From Rhizobium phaseoli (lineage in GTDB: Bacteria > Pseudomonadota > Alphaproteobacteria > Rhizobiales > Rhizobiaceae): DNA of 64,000 nucleotides. The translations under genes and the position numbers were made by a program. The stretch covers positions 62,001 to 126,000 of the forward strand of contig NZ_WUFT01000003.1 in the NCBI RefSeq assembly GCF_010668805.1, written 5' to 3'. This document shows, in pieces, positions 11,175-19,100 of this stretch. Below the pieces are notes generated by a model. It worked only from the letters and a program-made list of their open reading frames with translations, made no database searches and was not told the DNA's origin. Within the stretch, counting starts at the first letter, position 1. Every line of letters begins with the position of its first letter.

Positions 11175-11917
11175 GCGTTCTTGAGGCCGATAATCTCAGT
11201 GTCGTCTACGATCAATTCCACGCGCTGAAGGATGTCAGCGTTACCGTCGAGCGCGGGGAATCCTTTGGTCTCGTCGGCGAGTCCGGCTCGGGAAAATCGA
11301 CTTTGCTGAGGGCCGTAGCCGGGCTGGCGCCGATCAGCGGCGGCGCGATCAACATCGACGGCGAAGCATTGAAGGGTTCGAAACGCAGTAAAACCTTCTA
11401 TCGGCGCGTGCAAATGGTCTTCCAGGACCCGTATGGTTCGCTGCATCCGCGTCAGACGATCGACCGGCTCCTGCTCGAGCCGCTGGCGATTCACGGCATC
11501 GACGACGGCGAGACGCGCATCGCCCGCGCGCTCGACGAGGTCGGCCTCGGCAACGGCTTCCGTTTCCGCTACCCGCACCAGCTCTCCGGCGGCCAGCGGC
11601 AGCGCGTGGCGATTGCCCGGGCATTGATCGTCGAACCGTCAATCCTGTTGCTCGACGAGCCGACCTCGGCGCTCGACGCCTCGGTGCAGGCCGAGGTGCT
11701 GAATCTCTTGGAGCAGATCCGGCGCGACCGCAAGTTGACGTTCGTCATGGTGAGCCACGATCTCGGCGTCATCACCCATATGTGCGAAAGGTTGGCCGTG
11801 ATGCGCAACGGCGCTGTCGTCGAACGTTTGAGTTCGGAAGAACTGGCAAGCGGCGCGGTTCGGGAGGACTACACGAAGAATTTGATGATCGCGAGCAAGG
11901 GGTTCGTCAAAGCCTGA
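11171..11917 (+). CDS. Peptide ABC transporter, ATP-binding protein 2 (DppF type)
   Basis: A 248-aa ATPase with Walker A GESGSGKST, signature LSGGQRQRVAIARAL, Walker B LLLDEPTSALD and H-loop SHDL. The start MSVLEADN is chosen because its ATG overlaps the preceding stop (ATGA); a longer frame from 11102 runs inside the upstream gene. Compared with DppF proteins of about 330 aa it is short and lacks the C-terminal oligopeptide extension, as do some GsiA-like partners. It is the last gene of the operon and is followed by a 9-bp stem hairpin. Confidence 0.9.
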   Translation: MSVLEADNLSVVYDQFHALKDVSVTVERGESFGLVGESGSGKSTLLRAVAGLAPISGGAINIDGEALKGSKRSKTFYRRVQMVFQDPYGSLHPRQTIDRLLLEPLAIHGIDDGETRIARALDEVGLGNGFRFRYPHQLSGGQRQRVAIARALIVEPSILLLDEPTSALDASVQAEVLNLLEQIRRDRKLTFVMVSHDLGVITHMCERLAVMRNGAVVERLSSEELASGAVREDYTKNLMIASKGFVKA

Positions 11918-11924
11918 AAGGCAA

Positions 11925-11946
11925 TCTTTTCAAGCTGTTGAAAAGA
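11925..11946 (+). other. Hairpin after the peptide transporter operon
   Basis: A perfect 9-bp stem (TCTTTTCAA/TTGAAAAGA) with a GCTG loop begins 8 bp after the operon stop. It lacks a following T run, so it may stabilise the 3' end rather than terminate. Confidence 0.4.
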
Positions 11947-12079
11947 CAGGGTCGGGCGCAACGTTAAGGATAAGACTTTCCTAAAAGACGACCATTCAAC
12001 TAGACTATTGACAGCTGCCTCGCTTCTGTCATGATCCTGTTAACGATTGTTAGCTTTCGTGATCGATGGAGGTTGAGAC

Positions 12080-12268
12080 ATGTTCTTTCTCGGTGGGATG
12101 ACCATGGGTTATCTGGATCCTCCCGTCAAAGTCGATCGCCGGGAACAGATTTCGGTATCCCTTCCCGCGGAAAAGGACCGCCGTCTGATCGAGACTTCTT
12201 CCAATCCGCCGCAGAGCGAGAACGCCGTCGAGCGCTCGTTGATCTGGGCATGGCGCGTACTCTGCTAA
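12080..12268 (+). CDS. Small hypothetical protein, 62 aa
   Basis: An ATG with a strong GGAGG seven bases upstream opens a 62-aa frame: a short hydrophobic start (MFFLGGMTMGYLDPP), a charged middle and a C-terminal SLIWAWRVLC. I do not recognise it. It stands alone between the peptide transporter operon and the small membrane protein gene at 12415. The ribosome site is the main support; no domain is visible. Confidence 0.45.
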   Translation: MFFLGGMTMGYLDPPVKVDRREQISVSLPAEKDRRLIETSSNPPQSENAVERSLIWAWRVLC

Positions 12269-12414
12269 AAAGACGGGCTGCTAAAAGCTTTGGTTGAATT
12301 TTCCTCTCCGTTCGCTCTGGACGGAAATTTATCTCTACCTAGTTGATAGAGAAAATACGAATATCAACGCGAGCCGCACAACCGGCCGCATGAAAACAAC
12401 AACGGAGGCGACAT

Positions 12415-12579
12415 ATGGCAGATCTGGGTATTTCGCATGCTCACGTGAACCAGTATGGTTCCATCCCGGCCAAGAAGGCGCCCACCACGCGCCACAGGCT
12501 TCAGACGCTGCTTCATGGAGCGATCTTCACCGCGGCATTCCTGTTTGTCGTCGCCATGGTTTGCGGGGTCGTCGGGTAA
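12415..12579 (+). CDS. Small single-span membrane protein, 54 aa
   Basis: This frame has a textbook site (ACGGAGG with a 6-base spacer before the ATG). It encodes a polar N-terminal half (MADLGISHAHVNQYGSIPAK), a basic stretch (KKAPTTRHR) and one membrane span near residues 35-54 (AIFTAAFLFVVAMVCGVVG). The positive-inside rule predicts a cytoplasmic N-terminus. It is followed within 15 bp by a GC-rich hairpin. Function unknown. A longer frame on the same strand overlaps it but lacks a ribosome site. Confidence 0.6.
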   Translation: MADLGISHAHVNQYGSIPAKKAPTTRHRLQTLLHGAIFTAAFLFVVAMVCGVVG

Positions 12580-12593
12580 TCGGCAAATGACGG

Positions 12594-12612
12594 GCGCCGG
12601 AGATGCCGGCGC
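12594..12612 (+). terminator. Probable terminator of the 54-aa gene
   Basis: A 7-bp GC-only stem (GCGCCGG/CCGGCGC, loop AGATG) lies 14 bp after the stop codon. The following T tract is weak and interrupted (GGTTTTCGCCTTT). Confidence 0.5.
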
Positions 12613-13141
12613 TGCGGGCGGTTTTCGCCTTTATTGAATTCCGGAACGTCTCATTCAACGCTCTCCCGACGCTCGAATGTCAAAGGCAAGTTGCCATAAG
12701 AGGGCATCTTGCTCTGGTTGATCGAAGCCGATCCCATCATCATTCTTCCGTCCTTCTTTCATTCATCAAAAACGGCCGCATCGACTTGTTCGTGCGACCG
12801 GAATCGGGGAGCTCCTGGCTGCCGGCACTTGGTGCCGGCATTTTGGTGCCTGCCGCCCAGATCAGCTTGCTGAGAGTGGCTCGTGCTTTTTGACTTGAAT
12901 TATCTCGATAGTGTCCAAATTTTCGACATGGCTTTCGCGGAGAGGTACCGATGGTCCGACCACCCGTCGGGCCGCGTCCTTTGCCAGCGCTCAGCCCGTT
13001 AGCATCGCTTGGCCCAAGTGTCGTTCACCCCGGCTTCATCGATCTTTGAAGAATGGGGCTCCGTTCATGTAGCAGTCATGATAAGCAGTGCAAAAGGCTG
13101 AGCAAAACAGCCATAACTTCGTTTGGATCCAGAACCGAACC
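12613..13141 (+). other. Gene-free leader region upstream of ndvB
   Basis: About 530 bp without a supported gene. It contains a strong terminator hairpin at 12820-12844 and a near-palindrome TGTC-N9-GACA at 12912-12928 (possible operator), and should hold the ndvB promoter. A transcript ending at 12844 would be a non-coding RNA, but no convincing promoter for one was found. Confidence 0.4.
12820..12844 (+). terminator. Strong terminator-like hairpin upstream of ndvB
   Basis: A perfect 9-bp stem (TGCCGGCAC/GTGCCGGCA) with a TTG loop is followed directly by TTTT. No gene ends just before it; the nearest upstream stop is 240 bp away and has its own hairpin. Confidence 0.65.
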
Positions 13142-16100
13142 ATGTCTATTTCTAATCTTTCTCCGAGCCTTCCGCGCGAACCCGAGATGAAGCAGATCGA
13201 TCATAACGATTCGATCCGCTCGACCTATCTTGCCATCGAGGACATCAAGGCGATGGGCGATGCGGTCGCCCGTAGCGGCGTCGACCAGCTGCCGGCTTTC
13301 GCCCCGTTCGATTTCTTCGCGCGCCACAAGGAAAACGAGAAGGAAATTCTGCGCGTCTACCGGACCACGGCGACCGACGTCGAAGCCGGCGAGACGATCA
13401 CGCCGGCGGCGGAATGGCTGCTGGACAATCATTATATCGTCGAAGAAGCGATCCAGGAGGTGCGGCGTGACTTCCCCCGCCGCTTCTATCGCGAATTGCC
13501 GACCATGGTCGTCGGCGGTGTCGAGGTGCCGCGCACCCTCGTGCTTGCCTGGCTCTACGTCGCCCATACCCACAGCACGATCTCGCAGGAAAGCCTGACG
13601 GCCCTGGTCGACGGTTTTCAGGCCAACGAGACGCTGAGGATCGGCGAACTCTGGGCATTGCCTTCGCTGGTGCGCTACGTGCTGGTGGAAAATCTTCGCC
13701 GCATTTCCAGCCGCGTCGAAGCCAGCCGCCGCATGCGCCGCCGCGCCAACGAGGCGGCTGACGAATTGGTGCGGCTGAGCGATCCGGCCGGGGCGGCCGC
13801 CTACCTGAAGACGCTGGAACCGCTTGCCGAGGACAATACTTTCTCGACACAGTTCCTCTATCGCCTTCGTGACGGCTCGCAGACGTCGAGTCTCGCCATC
13901 ACCTGGCTCGACGAGCGGCTGGAAGAACTCGGCCGCAACAGCGAAGAGACGACGACGGCCGAACACAGCCGCCTTTCTTCCGGCAACGTGACGATGGGCA
14001 ACATCATTCGCAGCCTTCGCGAGATCGACGATGCCGAATGGTCGGTCTGGGTCGAGCAGGTCAGTCATGTCGACAAGCTGCTCTGGGAGCATTCCGATTA
14101 CGGCATTCTCGATTCCGGCTCGCGCAACAAATATCGCAAACAGATCGAAAAGCTGGCCAAACGCTCGCCGCTGACGGAAATGGAAATCGCCCAGCTGGCG
14201 CTCGACATGACGGCTGCTGCCAAGGCCTCCGACGAGCCGCAGCCGCATGAGCCGAATGTCGGCGGTTTCCTGTCCGGCGCGCAGCGGCCGAAGCTGGAGG
14301 CGCGTTCGAATTATCGCCCGACGGTCATCCAGCATTTCGTGCGTGCCGTGCGTCGGTTCAACTGGCTGGCAATTGCCGTGCCCGTCATGCTGCTGACGAT
14401 CATCGCCATGGCGATCGTCGGCCGGTTCATGGCGAATGCCGGCATGGGGGCGATCGAAATCGCCCTGCTGCTGATCATGTTCTCAGTGCCGGCGTCGGAG
14501 GGGGCAACGGGTCTCTTCAACACAGTGCTGTCCTTCTTCGTGACGCCGGCGCGCCTCGTCGGATACGAGTTCAAGGAAGGCATTCCGGAGGACGCGCGCA
14601 CCCTGCTCGTCGTGCCCTGCCTGATCTCGAACCGTGACAGCGTCGACGACCATGTGCGCAATCTCGAGGTTCATTATCTTGCCAATCCGCGCGGTGAGCT
14701 CTATTTCGCGCTGCTCAGCGATTGGCCGGACAGCGAGGCCGAGGAAACGCCCGCCGATCTCGAGGTTCTCGACTATGCCCGGCGCGAGATCGCCAATCTT
14801 TCCGCCCGTTATGCCTATGACGGCAAGACGCGTTTCTATCTGTTGCATCGCCGCCGTCTCTACAATCCCTCCGAAGGCGTCTGGATGGGCTGGGAGCGCA
14901 AGCGTGGCAAGCTGCACGAGCTGAACATGCTGCTGCGCGGCGACCGCGACACGACCTATCTGCCCGGCGCCAACACCGTGCCGGCCAAGGTGCAATATGT
15001 GATGACGCTCGATGCCGACACGCGCCTGATGCGCGATGCCGTCACCAAGCTCGTCGGCAAGCTCTATCATCCGATCAATCGCCCGGTCATCAATCCGAAA
15101 ACCGGTCGTGTCGAAAGCGGCTACGGCGTGCTGCAGCCGCGTGTCACCCCATCGCTGACGACGGGCAAGGACGCGTCGGTCTTCCAGCGCGTCTTTTCGA
15201 TCAACCGCGGCCTCGACCCTTACGTCTTCACCGTTTCTGACGTCTATCAGGATCTGGCCGGCGAAGGCACCTTCACCGGCAAGGGTCTTTATCATGTCGA
15301 TGCCTTCGAAGCGTCGCTGAAGGGCCGGATCGACGAGAACTCCGTGCTCAGCCACGATCTTCTAGAAGGCTCGATGGCGCGTTGCGCGCTCGTCACCGAT
15401 CTCGAACTGGTTGAGGATTTCCCGATCCGTTACGAGGTCGAGACCTCGCGTCAGCATCGCTGGGCACGTGGCGACTGGCAGCTGCTGCCCTATATGTTCA
15501 ATCCGAAATACGGCGTCACGGCACTCGGCCGCTGGAAGATGTTCGACAATCTGCGCCGCTCGCTGACGCCGATCGCCTGGTTCTTCGCCTCCGTGCTCGG
15601 CTGGTATTGCATGAACCCGCTCGGCGCACTGATCTGGCAGATTCTGCTGATCTTCTGCCTCTTCGTCGCGCCGACGCTGTCGCTCATCAACGGCATCATT
15701 CCGCGCACCAGCGATATCATCGCCCGCGCTCACCTCTACACGGTGTGGTCCGATATCACCGCCGCCAATGCGCAGGTTGCACTGCGGATCGTCTTCATCG
15801 CCGATTCGGCCGCGATGATGGCTGATGCGATCGGCCGCTCGCTCTACCGCCTCTTCGTCAGCCGCAAGCTGATGCTGCAGTGGCGGACCGCCGCCAGCGT
15901 TCAGGCCGGCGGCCAGGGGACGCTGATTTCCTATTACAAAGGGATGTGGCACGCACCGGCGCTGGCGCTGCTGGCGCTTGCGTTTGCAGCCCTGCCCGGC
16001 GGCAGCGCCTTCGTCGTCGGCATTCCCTTCGCACTGTTGTGGATCCTGTCGCCTGTCGTCGCCTGGTATGTCAGCCAGTCGGCAGAGACCGAGGACCGGC

Positions 16101-19100
16101 TCGAGGTCGCCGATTCTGTGTCGAGCGAACTACGCAAGATCGCCCGGCGCACCTGGCGTTATTTCGAGACCTTCACCACGGCCGAGCAGAATTATCTGCC
16201 GCCGGACAATATCCAGGAAACGCCGCATGTCATTGTCGCGGCGCGCACCTCGCCGACCAATATCGGCGTCTATCTGCTCTCGGTCGTTTCCGGCCGGCAA
16301 TTCGGCTGGTTCTCCTTCGAGGAGACGCTCGAGCGGCTGGAACAGACGATTTCGACGATCGACAGAATGGAGAAATTCCGCGGCCATCTGTTCAACTGGT
16401 ACCACACCGATACGCTGCAGAGGCTTGGGCCGCGTTATGTCTCGGCGGTCGACAGCGGCAATCTCGCCGGCCATCTGATCGCCATTTCGTCGGCCTGCCG
16501 CAACTGGGCCGAGGCGCCGTCCGCCCATATGCAGGGCAATCTCGACGGCGTCGGCGACACAGCCGGCATTCTCGGTGAAGTGCTGGCCGACCTGCCCGAT
16601 GACCGTAAGACCGTGCGGCCGCTGCGCCGGCGCCTGGAGGAACGCATCGTCGGCTTCCAGAACGCGCTTGCCGCCGTCAAGCGCGAGCATGAATTCGCCT
16701 CGATTCGCATCATCAACCTCGCTGTTCTCGCCCGCGACATCGAAAAGCTCGCCGCCAATCTCGACCATGAGGTCAAGTCGAAGCAGAGCGAAGAGGTCAC
16801 CCAATGGGCGGCTTCCCTTGTGAAGGTCTGCGAGGCGCATATTTCCGACAGCACCTTCGACCTTTCCAAAGTCGATGCGCTGAGGCCGCGCCTGGTGGCG
16901 CTGCGCGACAAAGCCCGCGATCTGGCGTTCTCGATGGATTTCGGCTTCCTGTTCCGGCCCGAGCGGCGCCTGCTGTCGATCGGCTACCGCGTCGAAAGCG
17001 GTGAACTCGACCAGGCCTGCTACGATCTTCTCGCCTCGGAATGTCGCCTGACCAGCCTGTTCGGCATCGCCAAGGGCGATCTGCCGACGGAGCACTGGTA
17101 TCGCCTCGGCCGCCAGGTCGTTCCTGTGGGATCGCGCGGCGCGCTGGTCTCCTGGTCCGGCTCGATGTTCGAATATCTGATGCCGCCGCTCGTCATGCAG
17201 GAGCGCGGCGGGGGGATTCTCAACCAGACCAACAATCTGGTCGTCGTCGAACAGATGAACTACGCCCGCAAGCTCGGTATTCCGTGGGGCATTTCGGAAG
17301 CGGCCTTCAATGCCCGCGACCATAATCTCAATTATCAGTACACGAATTTCGGCGTGCCGACGCTCGGCCTGAAGCGCGGCCTCGGCCACAATGCCGTCAT
17401 TGCGCCTTATGCATCGCTGCTCGCCAGCCAGTACGACCCGCCGGCCGCGCTCGAAAATCTGCAGAGGCTGCGCAAGGTCGGTGCGCTCGGCAAGTTCGGC
17501 TTCCACGATGCCGTCGACTTCACGCCGACGCGCGTGCCGGAAGGCAAAAAATGCGCTGTGGTCTACAATTATTATGCCCACCATCACGGCATGTCGATCG
17601 CCGCCGTTGCCAACGTCGCCTTCAATGGCCATCTGCGCGAACTCTTCCACGCCGATCCGGTCATCGAGGCAGCCGAGCTTCTGCTGCAGGAAAAGGCGCC
17701 GCGCGACATTCCGGTGATGAGCGGCAAGCATGAATCCGACACGCCGGCCAGCATCCAGGACGATCTGCTGCGGCCGGAGATCAGGAAGATCAGCGATCCG
17801 GCTTCGCGTGACCGCGAACTGGTGTTCCTGTCGAACGGCCATTATTCGCTGATGCTGACGGCGACCGGCGCTGGTTATTCCCGCTGGAACGGCCTCTCCG
17901 TTTCCCGCTGGAAAGCCGATCCGACCGAAGACCGCTGGGGCAGCTTCATCTTCCTGCGCGATACCGCCACGAATGAATGGTGGTCGACGACTTCGGAGCC
18001 GAAGGGCGTCGAAGGCGAAAAGATCAAGGTCGAATTCGCCGACGAGAAGGCGCAGTTCACCAAGACGGTCGGCGACCTCACAAGCGAGGTGGAGTGCATC
18101 ATTGCGACCGAGCATGATGCCGAGGCCCGCCGCGTCACCCTGCTCAATATGGGCACGGAAGACCGTTTTATCGAAGTGACCTCCTATCTCGAACCGGTGA
18201 TCACTTCCGACGATACCGACAATGCGCATCCGGCATTTGCCCGGATGTTCGTCAAGACCGAAATCGGCAAGCGCGGCGACGTCATCCGCGCCGAACGCAA
18301 CAAGCGCGATCCGAACGAACCGAACATCAGCATCGCCCATCTGATCGTCGACAATGCCGGCGATACCCGCCACACGGAATTCGAGACCGACCGGCGCAAA
18401 TTCATCGGCCGTGGCCGCAGCCTTGCCGATGCGGCCGCCTTCGATCCCGGCGCTACGCTTTCCGGCAGCGACGGTTTCATGCTCGATGCGGTAATGTCGC
18501 TGCGCCGCACCGTCCGCGTGCCGGCCGGCAAGAAAGTCAGTGTGATCTTCTGGACGATCGCTGCGCCAAACCGCGACGAAGTCGACAAGGCGGTCAATCG
18601 CTATCGTCATCCCGACGCCTTCAACCACGAGCTGGTCCAGGCCTGGACGCGCACGCAGGTGCAGATGCGCCATGTCGGCGTTACCTCGCAGCAGGCAGCG
18701 GCCTTCCAGCATCTCGGACGCTACCTCGTCTATCCCGACATGCAGCTGCGCAAGGACGAGGCGACCGTCGAGGCCGGCCTGCAGTCGCAATCGGCGCTTT
18801 GGCCGTTGGCGATCTCCGGCGATTTCCCGATCTTCACGCTGCGCATCAACGACGACATGGATCTCGAGATCGCCCGCGAGGCGCTGCTGGCGCAGGAATA
18901 TCTGCGCTCGCGCGGCGTCACCGCCGATCTCGTCATCATGAACGAACGCGCCTCTTCCTATGCGCAGGATATGCAGCACGCGCTCGACGCCATGTGCGAA
19001 AACGTGCGCCGCATGGGCCAGGCCGACGGATTGCGCCAGCATATCTTCGCGGTTCGCAAGGATCTGATGGAGGAGAACACCTATCACGCGCTGATTGCGG

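Noticed and set aside
12294..12590. 98-codon + strand frame overlapping the 54-aa membrane-protein gene
   Set aside because: No ribosome site and no protein-like segments; the overlapped shorter frame has a near-perfect site and a membrane span.
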